Shown: piece after piece, positions 54,670-64,000 of the stretch
Layout of the letters: the number at the start of each line of letters is the position of its first letter
How positions within the stretch are numbered: position 1 is the first letter of the stretch
Source of the DNA: Pirellulaceae bacterium
GTDB lineage: Bacteria; Planctomycetota; Planctomycetia; Pirellulales; Pirellulaceae
Assembly (NCBI GenBank): GCA_029243025.1
Contig: JAQWSU010000006.1
Location: forward strand, 248,001 to 312,000
Length of the DNA: 64,000 nucleotides
Direction: 5' to 3'
Program-made: the position numbers and the translations under genes
Notes under the pieces: generated by a model
What the model was told of the DNA's origin: nothing
What the model saw: the letters and a program-made list of their open reading frames with translations, nothing else
Database searches by the model: none

Positions 54670-55338
54670 ATGGCAACGACTTCGACGGAAACCAATTCGA
54701 TGGACGCATGTATTTCAGATTTGGAAACCCAGATATTGCACCTGGGCCGGATCGTCGAGGCCTCCATTTCCCGTGTTCTGACCGCCTTAACTCAACATGA
54801 CCCGTTAATGGCGCAAGCCGTCATACGTGAAGGCGAGGAGATCGATCGGCTCGAACTCGAAGTTCATGAACATTGCTTAACGATTTTGGAGAACAAACGT
54901 CCAAGCGGGCCAGATTTACGATTTGTGGTGGCCGTTCTGAAGATCAACGACAGCTTGGAGCGAATTGGGGACTTGGCGGAAAATGTTGCTCAAATCGTGG
55001 TAGCAGTCGGCAATTGGGAACGTTTCCAGGGCGTTCCGGGCATCAAGAAGATGGCCGAAGAGGCTCAAAAAATGGTCGGTATGTCGCTTGAATCATTGGT
55101 TCAACGGAATACAGCTTTGGCCCACGAAGTGATTTATCTGGATGATCGAGTCGATGAATTGTATCGACAAATTCAGCAGCGCATCGAAGCGGAACTGGAT
55201 CGGACGCCAGAAAACGCCAATCCGCTCCTAAAAGTCGAACATGTGACCCGACAATTCGAGCGAATGGGAGATGTGGCCACCAATATCGCAGAAGAGGTCA
55301 TCTACCTAGTGGATGGCGAGATCGTTCGCCACCGCTAA
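54670..55338 (+). CDS. phoU: PhoU-like phosphate signalling protein
   Basis: 222 residues from the ATG at 54670, which follows GGGAG by 7 nt; an in-frame ATG at 54640 is possible. Two three-helix PhoU repeats are visible, each with the E/D-rich metal-binding helix: LKINDSLERIGDLAENVA and EHVTRQFERMGDVATNIAEEV. PhoU negatively regulates the Pho response through the Pst transporter and PhoR. Here no pst or phoRB genes are adjacent, but a receiver/anti-sigma fusion and a sensor kinase follow on the same strand. Confidence 0.93.
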   Translation: MATTSTETNSMDACISDLETQILHLGRIVEASISRVLTALTQHDPLMAQAVIREGEEIDRLELEVHEHCLTILENKRPSGPDLRFVVAVLKINDSLERIGDLAENVAQIVVAVGNWERFQGVPGIKKMAEEAQKMVGMSLESLVQRNTALAHEVIYLDDRVDELYRQIQQRIEAELDRTPENANPLLKVEHVTRQFERMGDVATNIAEEVIYLVDGEIVRHR

Positions 55339-55849
55339 ACAGCCCGATTCTTGGGGTGCGACAAATTCCACGTCCGCCATCTCGGCAGTCGATTCGACAT
55401 TCAGGCAGATTCTCTTGCCAATTCTTCTTGCTTCAAAGGGTGTTAATCGTTCGAATAGATGGAGTCGTTGGCATCCCACTCTCGTTTTCTGAGGTACGTG
55501 GGTAATCCGGCCACGTCTGATTCGCTTGAACGGTAGCGGCCATGGTGGCAACAGCGGATTCGATTGAGTCGCAAGGTGGCTTCTGTGAGGCATGCCATCA
55601 GCTGTTTTTGGAGCCTCCAAATTGCCAGACTTGACTGGCATACGATCACAGTCCAATCATATTCGGGGTACAAGCGGGAATCGGTGGAGAGATAAATGGA
55701 ATCGTCGCAGCACTTATTCAACCATTCTATCCAACAAGATTGGTCTTCTGACACGAATCGATGATGCCATTGCAAATCGTCCCCCCGGTACGCAGCATCG
55801 CAACGAAGGCGGATGAGATTCTGCCGCAATACAGCGAGACAACAAGCAA
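55339..55849. other. 511-nt gap with a weak reverse-strand frame
   Basis: Between phoU and the receiver-domain gene. A reverse frame of 137 codons (55443-55856) fills most of it and overlaps the next gene's start. Its translation is Cys- and Trp-rich (PEYDWTVIVCQSSLAIWRLQ) and unlike any family I know. It could be a small divergent gene, but without a ribosome-binding site the support is weak. No hairpin terminator was seen after phoU. Confidence 0.35.
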
Positions 55850-56773
55850 GTGGCATATGTACTGATCGTCGACGACTCGGAAGTTGACCGTCTAATGGCT
55901 GGCAAATTTGTCGAGACGGGCAATCACGAGACAGAAGTAGCCGTTAATGGTCGCGACGCTCTCGAAAAGATGAGCAAGCGGCTGCCTGATCTTGTTCTGA
56001 CCGACTTGGTAATGGATGAAATTGACGGCTTGGAATTGGTCAAACGAGTTCGTCGGCAATACCCGGAAGTTCCCGTCATTCTAATGACGGGATTCGGCAC
56101 AGACGACGCGGCCGTGCGGGCGTTGCAAGAAGGTGCCGTTTCCTACATCCCCAAAGACAATTTAAAAGATCGTCTGGCCGAGACCATTCGAACCACACTG
56201 ATTGCTTCGCAAACGGCGGCTCAAGAACGTCCGCATTGGATGTTTTTGACGGGGAGTGAATCGCAATATGTGCTGGGTTATGAAACGGATGGTCGACGAA
56301 CTCTGATCGACCACTTCGAAGATGAATTGACCAAGATGGATTTCTGCGACGCAGCCGATCGCATTCGAGTTGGAACCGCGTTGGCCGAAGCACTCACAAA
56401 TGCGGTTGAACATGGAAATCTTGAGCTGGATTCCGACTTACGTGAATCACCCGACCAAACATACTACGAATTGGGCCAAGACCGACGTGGAAAGAGTCCG
56501 TACAAAGAGCGACGCGTTTTCATCAACAAGACAGTCACTCCCGCCAAGATCACCTACGAGATTCAGGATCAAGGCCCGGGCTTCGACCACACGAATCTAC
56601 CTGATCCAACCGACCCAGAAAATCTAACGAAGCTCAGCGGGCGGGGGCTGCTCTTGATTCGCACCTTCATGGACGAAGTCACCTTCAACAGCAACGGCAA
56701 TCAAATTACGTTGGTTAAATATCGCTCGCTCAACAAGACTTCGGACAGCGACGGTGATCAGCCCGAAGGCTAG
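55850..56773 (+). CDS. Response-regulator receiver fused to RsbW-like ATPase domain
   Basis: 307 residues from GTG. The receiver domain (1-~118) has DD at 8-9, the phospho-acceptor Asp51 in LTDLVMDEIDG, and K in IPKDN. After a linker, a GHKL ATPase domain of the HATPase_c_2 (serine kinase/anti-sigma) kind follows, with N-box ALAEALTNAVEHGNLEL, G1 box DQGPGFD and GRGLLLIRTFMDEV. Such fusions are built like switches in partner-switching pathways: phosphorylation of the receiver would alter kinase or anti-sigma action on a STAS protein. No STAS gene is seen in the window. The neighbouring sensor kinase could supply the phosphate. Confidence 0.92.
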   Translation: MAYVLIVDDSEVDRLMAGKFVETGNHETEVAVNGRDALEKMSKRLPDLVLTDLVMDEIDGLELVKRVRRQYPEVPVILMTGFGTDDAAVRALQEGAVSYIPKDNLKDRLAETIRTTLIASQTAAQERPHWMFLTGSESQYVLGYETDGRRTLIDHFEDELTKMDFCDAADRIRVGTALAEALTNAVEHGNLELDSDLRESPDQTYYELGQDRRGKSPYKERRVFINKTVTPAKITYEIQDQGPGFDHTNLPDPTDPENLTKLSGRGLLLIRTFMDEVTFNSNGNQITLVKYRSLNKTSDSDGDQPEG

Positions 56774-57157
56774 CCAGATACTATTCTTCTACCGACCCTC
56801 AGCCGATCAAACTAACAAACAGCGAATTCCCTGGTCGAAATTCTTCTCAAGTCGCCTCTTCTTCGGGCCGCCAACTCGATTCCTCGCAATTCCGCGCTTC
56901 ATCGAACTCTCGCAAGCTGTCAAAATCGAGCTGGCGACACGGATCGCATTCGAGTCGAACCTACCAGAGACTCCCAATTTGACAGGCCTTTCGCATCGCA
57001 CCGGTACCAAACAGAATCATGATCGTGATCCCTTCTCATGGTCGCTAACCCATTCAACCGAATATAATGGAGCACCATCGCTGTTCGACACAAGCGGCCA
57101 CCGATTCGCACTGCATCCGTGGAGCGTCGTCCTGTTAGAAAGTTGGTTTTCGCCAGA
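56774..57157. other. 384-nt leader region of the sensor kinase gene
   Basis: A forward frame of 151 codons spans it (56754-57209) but overlaps both neighbours and has no ribosome-binding site or familiar sequence, so I treat it as accidental. A TTGACA hexamer at 56979-56984 has no convincing -10 box. No repeats or strong hairpins. Confidence 0.45.
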
Positions 57158-59188
57158 ATGGCCACATCAACGACTACTCAAGAATCACCATACACGACCA
57201 AGGCTGTAACCACTGCCGAAGCCAAGCGGATCGGCACCCAGCGCACACGGCTGCTGATCATGCTGACGGCTGTGCTCTTAACCAGCTCGCTTTGGATTCA
57301 TGAACAAAGTTACCCGGGAACAGTCCAACTTCATACAGTGATGGAACTGCTGGCGACCTCGATCGCGGCATTTGCCGCCGTCCTCGCATACTTGCGTTAC
57401 TACGCGCGTCGAAATTCGTCTTTTATGTTCCTCTGTTTGGCGACGGGACTGTTGGCGACAAGTTGTCTCGATACGTACCACATCGTATTTGCCCCTTCAC
57501 TGTCGCCCAACAAGCTAATCGCCACTACCACGGCATACTGGAACTGGAACGCTTCGAGATTTCTGCTTTCCGTCGTCATGATCTTTTGTTGGCTTGCGAG
57601 TCGTACAGACCTAAAAAGACGAACGCCAATTTTTCCGGAATGGATCGTTTACCTGGGATTCTTCTTTTTTACACTCTTACTCGGTATTTCATTTTCCGTC
57701 GTCAATTTCCCCTCGGCCCTCTTCCCCGATGCGGTGATCAGCCGGCCGTTTGAACTAATCTCCGGGCTAATTTTCGCAGCTGCACTTGGCGGATTCATCT
57801 ACCTGAAGACTTGGCGAACGGAATCATTTTCCTTTTGGCTTGTCTGCTCGCTATTAATTGGCACCACCTGTCAGTTGCTCGTGATGCCACGATCTTCAGA
57901 TTTTTTGGATGCCGATTTCGAATGGGCTCATCTACTCAAGACCCTCAGCTACCTGGCGATCTTGATCGGATTGTTGATCGACATCTACCAAATGCACCGC
58001 GCAATCGATCAAGCGGCCGCTTCCCTGGATGATGCGAACCGTCGCTTACGAGAAAGTGAAGAACGATTCGCTTTGGCCAGCGAAGGCTCAGCAAACGGTT
58101 TATGGGATTGGGATGTCCAAAGTAATCAAGTCTGGTACGCACCGCGCTTTTGGCAAATGCTTGGTTATGAGAGCCCAGCCTATCCTTCCAGTGTCCTGGA
58201 GAGTTTCAATCGACATTTACACCCAGACGATATCGAGGCGACTTGGGCCGCGGTTGAGCGACATTTGAATAACAGGGAAGAGTTCGACGTCGTCTATCGC
58301 TTAAAGCATCTGTCTGAAGGTTACCGGTGGTTTCGTGCACGAGGAGTGGCCAATCACTCGGCCGACGGAAAACCGATTCGGATGTCCGGTTCGATCCAGG
58401 ATATTACGGCTGCTCGACAAGCCGAACATCAACTCCAAGAGAACTCTCTAGAATTGCAACGCAGCAACGAAGAACTTCAGCAATACGCCTACGTTGCCTC
58501 TCATGATCTGCAAGAACCGCTCCGCGCAATCGCGGGGTATTGCAGTCTTCTGCAACGATTCCACGCGGATGATCTTTCCGATGAAGGTCGCGAATTCCTC
58601 GATTTCACAATTGATGGCGCTAAACGAATGCAGGCACTGATTAACTCCCTGCTGGATATTTCGCGTGTGAGAACCCATGGAAAAACGTTCCAACCACTTG
58701 ACCTTAATGAGATTGTTCATACCGCATCGGACAATCTCGCGGCGCAAATCCGAGAAACGGAGGCGGCAGTCCACATCACGAGTCTTCCTGCCTTGAAGGG
58801 CGACTCGAGTCAGATGATTCAACTATTCCAAAATCTCATCAGCAATGCGATCAAGTTTCATCAACACGGAGGGAAACCTCGCATTGTGATACAAGCCGAA
58901 GAACAATCGGATGACTGGGTGATCTCGATCAGTGACAACGGAATCGGCATTGACCCGCAGTTTCACCAGCGCATATTTACCGTCTTCCAACGTTTGCACA
59001 CCCGCGAAGAATACTCGGGCACAGGCATTGGCTTGGCGATTTGCAAGAAAGTCGTCGAGCGTCACCGCGGGCGGATTTGGTTGGAGTCCGAACACGGGAT
59101 CGGATCGACCTTCTATTTTTCAATTTCCAAACATCTCCAGGATCACCCGCACCCGGACAGCGATACCAAGCCAAGCGATTTCGATTAA
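57158..59188 (+). CDS. Membrane sensor histidine kinase with PAS domain
   Basis: 676 residues from the ATG at 57158; a start at 57119 adds 13 residues. Seven or eight membrane helices occupy ~30-280 and look like a MASE-type integral sensor. A PAS domain lies at ~295-415 (GLWDWDVQSNQVWYAPRF), a short coiled coil follows, then HisKA with the phospho-acceptor His in YVASHDLQEPLRAIAGY. HATPase_c comes last (NLISNAIKFHQHGG, DNGIGID, GTGIGLAICKKVVERHRG). The HDLQEPLR box is typical of phytochrome-like kinases. No receiver in the protein; the upstream receiver/RsbW-like protein is a possible target. The signal is unknown. Confidence 0.93.
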   Translation: MATSTTTQESPYTTKAVTTAEAKRIGTQRTRLLIMLTAVLLTSSLWIHEQSYPGTVQLHTVMELLATSIAAFAAVLAYLRYYARRNSSFMFLCLATGLLATSCLDTYHIVFAPSLSPNKLIATTTAYWNWNASRFLLSVVMIFCWLASRTDLKRRTPIFPEWIVYLGFFFFTLLLGISFSVVNFPSALFPDAVISRPFELISGLIFAAALGGFIYLKTWRTESFSFWLVCSLLIGTTCQLLVMPRSSDFLDADFEWAHLLKTLSYLAILIGLLIDIYQMHRAIDQAAASLDDANRRLRESEERFALASEGSANGLWDWDVQSNQVWYAPRFWQMLGYESPAYPSSVLESFNRHLHPDDIEATWAAVERHLNNREEFDVVYRLKHLSEGYRWFRARGVANHSADGKPIRMSGSIQDITAARQAEHQLQENSLELQRSNEELQQYAYVASHDLQEPLRAIAGYCSLLQRFHADDLSDEGREFLDFTIDGAKRMQALINSLLDISRVRTHGKTFQPLDLNEIVHTASDNLAAQIRETEAAVHITSLPALKGDSSQMIQLFQNLISNAIKFHQHGGKPRIVIQAEEQSDDWVISISDNGIGIDPQFHQRIFTVFQRLHTREEYSGTGIGLAICKKVVERHRGRIWLESEHGIGSTFYFSISKHLQDHPHPDSDTKPSDFD

Positions 59189-59436
59189 CTCGCGGGTGGT
59201 GCCACCGCTGACTTCCTGTTTCAGATTCCCTGTCGTCGCTTAAGATCGACTAAGAATGCATCATTGCTCGCGATGTTGGCAGCCGAACGTCGCCTCAGGT
59301 GCAACGTTTATCACCGGCGGCCCGAGCCAGCTTTCTCTCGGCATTTGGCCTGGGCTGTCAAACACCCACCAACGCCCCCATAATGCTTTTGATTAAATCG
59401 TTGCGCGCCCTGATAGTTTTTTGTTGGAGTTTGAAG

Positions 59437-60642
59437 ATGACTGTCTTTCTGATAGCCACATTGGACACCAAAGGCTTGGAAGCTCAATTCGTTCGTGATT
59501 TTCTTAAGACGGCCGGTGTGAAAGTAACCCTGGTGGACACCGGCTGTCTGGGACAACCTCAAGTGTCAGCTGACATCACACGCGAAGCGGTCTTCGCAGC
59601 GGCAGGGACATCACTCGAAGCAGTCAAAGCCCAATCCGATCGGGGCTTTGCTGTCACCACTGCCGCCCGCGGCGTTACAGCCATCGTGCAGAAAGTTCAC
59701 CAAACTGGCGATCTCCAGGGAGTGTTTAGCTTGGGCGGATCGGCCGGAACGACAATCGGTACCGCCGCAATGCGTTGCTTGCCGATGGGTATCCCGAAAC
59801 TGATGGTCAGCACTTTGGCATCGGGTGACGTGCGAGCTTTTGTCGGTGTTCGCGACATCTTGATGATGAATTCAATCGTAGATATTGCGGGCCTCAATCA
59901 CATCAGCCGTACGGTGCTCCGAGAAGCGGCTGCCGCCATGGTCGGCATGGTTAACGCATCGTCTCTCGTCCCATCGAACGATGATAGACCGATCATAGCT
60001 GCAACGATGTTCGGCGTGACGACTCCGTGTGTTGAGCAAGCCAGACAAGTGCTCGAAACGGCCGGATACGAGGTGCTGGTTTTTCACGCGACTGGAACAG
60101 GCGGACAAGCAATGGAAGAGCTAATCAACGATGGCATGATCGCCGGCGTGCTCGACATCACCACCACCGAAATTGCCGACGAGGTTGTCGGTGGAATGCT
60201 TTCAGCTGGCCCTCTTCGCTTGACGGCGGCTGGGGCTCGCGGTATCCCGCAAGTTGTTTCGGTAGGTGCCACCGATATGGTTAACTTCTGGGCGATGAGT
60301 AGCGTTCCGGTTAGATTCCAGAACCGTCAACTGTACCAACACAACGAAAACGTCACACTCATGCGGACGACACCAGCAGAATGCCGCCAAATCGGAGAGC
60401 AGATCGCTAACAAATTGAACGCGGCAGTTGGCCCTGTACGCATCTTGCTACCACTTCAAGGTGTCTCTGCGATCGACCGGGAAGGTGAACCGTTTGACGA
60501 TCGGACGGCTCGATCGGAACTGTTTAACGCGATCCGCCTTGGCATTGATGGCCCCACAATTGTCGAGCTCGATCAACACATCAATGACGAAAGATTTGCA
60601 GTTACCGCTGCGGAAACTTTGATCGAACTGATGACCAAATAA
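59437..60642 (+). CDS. Tm-1-like (UPF0261) ATP-binding protein
   Basis: 401 residues from the ATG at 59437, preceded by GGAG; the longer frame to 59299 does not look like the family. The Tm-1 fold opens with FLIATLDTKGLEAQFVRD and DTGCLGQPQ, followed by GVFSLGGSAGTTIGTAAMR and KLMVSTLASGDVRAFVGVRD. The second domain carries FHATGTGGQAMEELI and TTTEIADEVVGGM. Plant Tm-1 binds viral replicase; bacterial members bind ATP, with unproven function. It converges with the VTT gene. Confidence 0.93.
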   Translation: MTVFLIATLDTKGLEAQFVRDFLKTAGVKVTLVDTGCLGQPQVSADITREAVFAAAGTSLEAVKAQSDRGFAVTTAARGVTAIVQKVHQTGDLQGVFSLGGSAGTTIGTAAMRCLPMGIPKLMVSTLASGDVRAFVGVRDILMMNSIVDIAGLNHISRTVLREAAAAMVGMVNASSLVPSNDDRPIIAATMFGVTTPCVEQARQVLETAGYEVLVFHATGTGGQAMEELINDGMIAGVLDITTTEIADEVVGGMLSAGPLRLTAAGARGIPQVVSVGATDMVNFWAMSSVPVRFQNRQLYQHNENVTLMRTTPAECRQIGEQIANKLNAAVGPVRILLPLQGVSAIDREGEPFDDRTARSELFNAIRLGIDGPTIVELDQHINDERFAVTAAETLIELMTK

Positions 60643-60666
60643 CCACCACTTCGTTTCGGCTACAGC

Positions 60667-61308
60667 TTAAGATGACTTGGATAGTCGACGCCGGAGAAAC
60701 AAGCTCAGTAAAAGCGGAAGCGATATCGACACACTCGCCGCCACCACCATCCATTCGTTTTCTGCTGCGAGGTAGCCCAACAAGGAATAAGCCAAGGCGA
60801 TTCCCAGATTGCTCAATAGGACCGGCGGTAAGAACTCCCGCCAACTCATACGGTTGACGCCCATCAGCAAAACAGTCGCTTCCGCCAAGATGGGTAGTGC
60901 GCGCGTCAACACCAACACGACGGCGCCATACTGCCCACTCATCCGATCGATGTAATTCAAATCAGCCACACTCGATAGCCGCACAGCCAGCGGGCGTCCG
61001 AGTCGCCGACCGATGAGAAATCCAACGACAGCGCCAAGATTTAAGCCAACCCACGACGCGACTGTGGCCAACAGCGGGCCCAGTTGGCTGCCCGCCAAGG
61101 TGCTCACCAAACTGGAGGGTACCGGCAACAAGATATCCGTGCCCAGCAGGCCAATCACCACCACCACAACGATCCACGCTGCCGGTGGATGCTCAACAAA
61201 TTGATTCACCCACTGTTCGATCGTCTGATGAAAAAGGACGAAAGGCACGATTGGCACCAGCAGAACCAGTGCAATCAACAAGATTGGACGAAAGCGGAAG
61301 CTCACCAT
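60667..61308 (-). CDS. VTT/DedA-like membrane protein
   Basis: 213 residues from the ATG at 61308, with AGAAGG just upstream. The frame to 61413 adds a basic extension. About five helices. The VTT segment is recognisable: DILLPVPSSLVSTLAG, then GAVVGFLIGRRLG and the helix pair around VLTRALPILAEATVLLMG. VTT proteins are linked to lipid scrambling or polyprenyl-phosphate recycling. Specific role unknown. Confidence 0.9.
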   Translation of the reverse strand: MVSFRFRPILLIALVLLVPIVPFVLFHQTIEQWVNQFVEHPPAAWIVVVVVIGLLGTDILLPVPSSLVSTLAGSQLGPLLATVASWVGLNLGAVVGFLIGRRLGRPLAVRLSSVADLNYIDRMSGQYGAVVLVLTRALPILAEATVLLMGVNRMSWREFLPPVLLSNLGIALAYSLLGYLAAENEWMVVAASVSISLPLLLSLFLRRRLSKSS

Positions 61309-61520
61309 GGTTACCTTCTTGAGTCTCGAAGCAGAACGAATCACCCCTTCCCATGGGGTTTCGACAGGTTCCAACCCGTACTCGCATGACCGGAAGACCG
61401 AACGCACCCACAACGTTCTGATGACTTTTCACGTCTAACGAAGCGACCAGAAGCTAAAATAGAAGCTGGCGGTGGTCCTGAACAGACCCGAAAATTCACA
61501 TCCTTGGAGCGATATCAACC

Positions 61521-62489
61521 GTGAGAACGTTAGGATTTGTTAGTTGCTTGCTCATCCTCGTCGCAAAACCACTCGCGGCCGAAGAAACATTACCTGACAA
61601 TGGAAAAGGGATTCGTCTCGGTCGAGAACAGGTCCAACGGCTCATGGTTGGCGTGAAAGTCAAAGCCGGTGGCCCTTGTCGCGGTGTGTTTGCAACCGTT
61701 CCCATGCCGATGGATTGGCCCGAACAACAAGCGAAAATCGTTGACGAGAATTTTTCTCCAGCCGTGAAAAACGTCGACTATCGAGTTTTGGATGGAGGTG
61801 TCAAACAGCTGCTGATTACCATTCCTCAACTCCAAGCTGGTGAGACGACCGAAGCGACACTGACTGTGGAAGTTCGCCGTAAGGCAATTGTCGAACCGGA
61901 AGATCCCAGCGTGTTCACTATCCCAACTCAGCCGGATCGATCGATCCGCAAATATCTTGCCGGAAGTCCCTTTATTGAAAGTCGCAACACGAAGATCCGG
62001 ACCCTGGCTAGGAAATTGGTCGCCGATCAAGAAACCGCATGGGATAAGGTCCGCGCAATTTATGATCATGTGCGGGAGGAAATTAAATTTGAAGAAAGCG
62101 AACTGAAGGGGGCTGCCGCCACTCTTCGGGACGGCCAAGGCGACTGTGAAGCCATGACGTCACTCTTCATTGCACTCTGCCGGGCCGCCAAAATACCGGC
62201 CCGCATGGTCTGGGTCACCGATCATTCCTACCCAGAATTCTACCTCCTCGATGATGAAGGACAGGGACATTGGATCCCCTGTCAAATTGCCGGAGCCGAA
62301 GCCTTTGGAAGTATGCCCGAAACACGACCCATCCTGCAAAAAGGTGACAATTTCAAAGTCCCCGAGACCAAGGCTCGCCGTCGATATGTCGCGACGCAAT
62401 TGAAGGCCGGGGCAGTGCGAGGTAAGAAGCCAACGGTCACGGTAATCACCGATTTTGTACCCATTGACGTACCCTTCAACGCACCTTAG
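61521..62489 (+). CDS. Exported transglutaminase-like protein
   Basis: 322 residues from GTG with GGAG 11 nt upstream. Signal peptide ~1-20 (LGFVSCLLILVAKPLAAEE). Residues ~30-125 are a beta domain; the transglutaminase core spans ~145-270. The catalytic Cys lies in DGQGDCEAMTSLF and the His in TDHSYPEFYL, with an Asp in YLLDDEGQGHW. These cysteine proteases or amide-forming enzymes are common in Planctomycetota. A periplasmic role, perhaps in cell-envelope protein processing, is inferred. It ends 76 nt before the M50 gene. Confidence 0.9.
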   Translation: MRTLGFVSCLLILVAKPLAAEETLPDNGKGIRLGREQVQRLMVGVKVKAGGPCRGVFATVPMPMDWPEQQAKIVDENFSPAVKNVDYRVLDGGVKQLLITIPQLQAGETTEATLTVEVRRKAIVEPEDPSVFTIPTQPDRSIRKYLAGSPFIESRNTKIRTLARKLVADQETAWDKVRAIYDHVREEIKFEESELKGAAATLRDGQGDCEAMTSLFIALCRAAKIPARMVWVTDHSYPEFYLLDDEGQGHWIPCQIAGAEAFGSMPETRPILQKGDNFKVPETKARRRYVATQLKAGAVRGKKPTVTVITDFVPIDVPFNAP

Positions 62490-62565
62490 CCGAATCGACA
62501 CCGCTCCTCGAAAGGATGTCTGGGCAGATAGCGTAATCGGATGTCATTGTGCTATGCTGCGTGCT

Positions 62566-63672
62566 ATGTCCAATCCTGACCGCCCCATTGATTCATCCGA
62601 CCCTGACCAATCATCCCGAGCCAGCGCATCGGAAACGTCGGATGCGAGCGCGGACGAGCCAATCGTAGCTGAATTCGCAACAAACGATACGCAAACCTTC
62701 ACCAATTCGCTCCAGCAACCACAACGGCCAGGAGGCCAATCGCCCTATCTCGCAGGGAGCCCCTCCGGTCCGCTCCTGCGCGAGTCTCACCTGCACTCAC
62801 GCCGTCGACGTGTTCGACTACCCGTGACGCTATTTATCGTCACGTGCTTGTCAACATTTTGGGCCGGCGTCACGGGCTGGCAGCCCTTGTCACTGGGTGG
62901 ATTGGAATTTCGACAGCTCATCCTCCGCGACTGGGACCAAGGTCTGATCTACATGGCATGCGTGGTAGGGATTCTGCTGACTCATGAAATGGGCCATTTT
63001 ATCGCGACGTTGATCTATCGAATTCCTGCAAGTCTGCCTTTTTTTATTCCCCTACCCGTGATCACCCCAATTGGAACCATGGGTGCAGTAATCGGCATGG
63101 AAGGACAGCGGGCAAATCGAAAACAGATTTTTGATATCGGAATCGCCGGACCTTTGGCAGGGCTGGTGGTTGCTGCCCCCATCTTGTGGATCGGCGTCGC
63201 ACAACTTGAACTCTCCAAACCGGCTTATGGCGCTTTTCTTTACGACTGTCCGTTGATCGTTCGCTGGATGATTAGCTGGATACAGCCTGAATATGCAAGT
63301 GTGAAGACAATCGGCACGAGCCAGCTCAACCCCTACTTTATGGCCGGCTGGGTTGGATTGTTGATTACGGGATTAAACATGATGCCCGTCAGTCAACTGG
63401 ACGGCGGACATGTCATCTATGGTTTGTTTCTCAAACGAGCACATTTTATCGCTCGGGGATTTATTTTATCCGCCATGGCATATATTGTTTTCGGCGACGC
63501 GATGATCTGGTCATTGATGGTCATCTTGGTCGTCTTGATGGGCACCGATCATCCGCCTACCGCCAACGATCGCATGCCGTTGGGACGCTTTCGCTTCATC
63601 CTGGGAGTCGCCTCCCTATCAATTCCTGTGCTCTGCTTTCCAATCAAGGGTTTGATTCCAGTCGGCTTCTAG
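62566..63672 (+). CDS. Site-2-protease family (M50) membrane peptidase
   Basis: 368 residues from the ATG at 62566; the ATG at 62554 or the frame to 62455 are less likely. The first ~80 residues are Ser/Asp/Pro-rich and probably disordered. Six or so membrane helices follow. The zinc ligands are HEMGH in LLTHEMGHFIATL and the later NMMPVSQLDGGHVIYG. Intramembrane proteases of this type cut anti-sigma or signal-peptide remnants. No PDZ domain is visible. The substrate is unknown. Confidence 0.93.
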   Translation: MSNPDRPIDSSDPDQSSRASASETSDASADEPIVAEFATNDTQTFTNSLQQPQRPGGQSPYLAGSPSGPLLRESHLHSRRRRVRLPVTLFIVTCLSTFWAGVTGWQPLSLGGLEFRQLILRDWDQGLIYMACVVGILLTHEMGHFIATLIYRIPASLPFFIPLPVITPIGTMGAVIGMEGQRANRKQIFDIGIAGPLAGLVVAAPILWIGVAQLELSKPAYGAFLYDCPLIVRWMISWIQPEYASVKTIGTSQLNPYFMAGWVGLLITGLNMMPVSQLDGGHVIYGLFLKRAHFIARGFILSAMAYIVFGDAMIWSLMVILVVLMGTDHPPTANDRMPLGRFRFILGVASLSIPVLCFPIKGLIPVGF

Positions 63673-63739
63673 CCGTTAAAAACCCAAATCTAATCGAACC
63701 TTTTTCTATTTGCTGGCAGCAACTCTGAGGAGCCCACCG

Positions 63740-64000
63740 ATGACGGGACGCCCCACATTGGTCGCGCATCGCGGCTACCCAACAAACTATCCAGAAAACA
63801 CGATGATCGGCTACCGTGCTGCGGTCGAGGCCGGCGCCACTTGGATTGAAACCGATATTCAAGTCACCCGCGATCAAGTTGTCGTGTTATACCATGATGC
63901 AACTCTGACGCGGATCTCAGGCGTTGACAGCTCCATCCTGGAGAAAACCTTCTCCGACTTAAAAAACATTCCGGCCTCCCATGAAAGTCGCTTTGGGCAA
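63740..64000 (+). CDS. Glycerophosphodiester phosphodiesterase (N-terminal part, runs off the window)
   Basis: 87 codons visible, ATG preceded by GAGGAG. The family landmarks are present: AHRGY near residue 9, PENTM, ETDIQVTRD and LYHDATLTR (catalytic His, metal-binding Glu/Asp). It hydrolyses glycerophosphodiesters to glycerol-3-phosphate and an alcohol. Start and family are secure; the end is not in the window. Confidence 0.94.
   Translation, partial: MTGRPTLVAHRGYPTNYPENTMIGYRAAVEAGATWIETDIQVTRDQVVVLYHDATLTRISGVDSSILEKTFSDLKNIPASHESRFGQ

Noticed and set aside
56754-57209. 151-codon frame between the receiver fusion and the sensor kinase
   Set aside because: It overlaps both neighbours and shows no recognisable motif or ribosome-binding site.

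Overview
The window comes from a bacterium of the phylum Planctomycetota, most likely a Pirellulales-type marine or freshwater lineage. The markers are two gene pairs for DUF1549/DUF1553 cytochrome-type proteins with DUF1501 proteins, an ECF sigma factor coupled to a FecR-type protein, giant secreted proteins with an N-terminal LExRxxL-type motif and C-terminal dockerin-like loops, and a MoxR/DUF58/vWA cluster. Genes lie on both strands. ATG, GTG and TTG starts all occur. No phage, insertion sequence, CRISPR array or rRNA was seen.

Layout. 0-2 kb: the start of an unknown protein and a fused TsaC/Sua5-phosphatase gene. 2.1-10.4 kb (+): an NHL propeller protein, a large vWA/GATase-like membrane protein, a MoxR ATPase, a DUF58 protein and a second vWA membrane protein, closed by a perfect 17-bp hairpin. 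10.4-16.6 kb (-): tRNA-Leu(GAG), a degenerate SpoIIE-like protein, a DegT aminotransferase, and an operon of VTC-domain protein, DUF4956 membrane protein and HlyD-type fusion protein. 17-28.3 kb: an exported unknown protein, a 1.4-kilo-residue SdrD_B-repeat protein and a 1,779-residue TPR/WD40 protein. 28.4-35.8 kb (-): an EamA transporter, DUF1501, DUF1549/DUF1553 and a PYROXD2-like oxidoreductase. 36.4-43.2 kb (+): an EF-hand protein, ECF sigma factor, FecR-type protein, then a second DUF1549/DUF1553 and DUF1501 pair. 44-50 kb (+): two secreted dockerin-bearing proteins (CBM9/PEP-CTERM and LTD/CotH/PA14) and an orphan LolD-like ATPase. 51-54.3 kb: a DUF3179 gene with an in-frame UGA, a small membrane protein, hisS and a YkgJ-type protein. 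54.6-59.2 kb (+): PhoU, a receiver/anti-sigma-kinase fusion and a membrane sensor kinase. 59.4-64 kb: Tm-1-like protein, VTT membrane protein, transglutaminase-like protein, M50 protease and a partial glycerophosphodiesterase.

The most striking observation is the DUF3179 gene at 51053-52048. Its only interruption is a TGA exactly at the first position of a conserved CxxC motif. The frame is open on both sides, and a 5-bp hairpin with a G in its 5-nt loop starts 15 nt after the TGA, which is where a bacterial SECIS element is expected. It is a candidate exported selenoprotein; the alternative is a single nonsense mutation. Other points worth a look are a TsaC-phosphatase fusion whose P-loop has the threonine typical of the protein-arginine phosphatase YwlE, a SpoIIE-like domain without its metal ligands, a VTC/DUF4956/HlyD operon, and a shared dockerin-like tail on three large secreted proteins.
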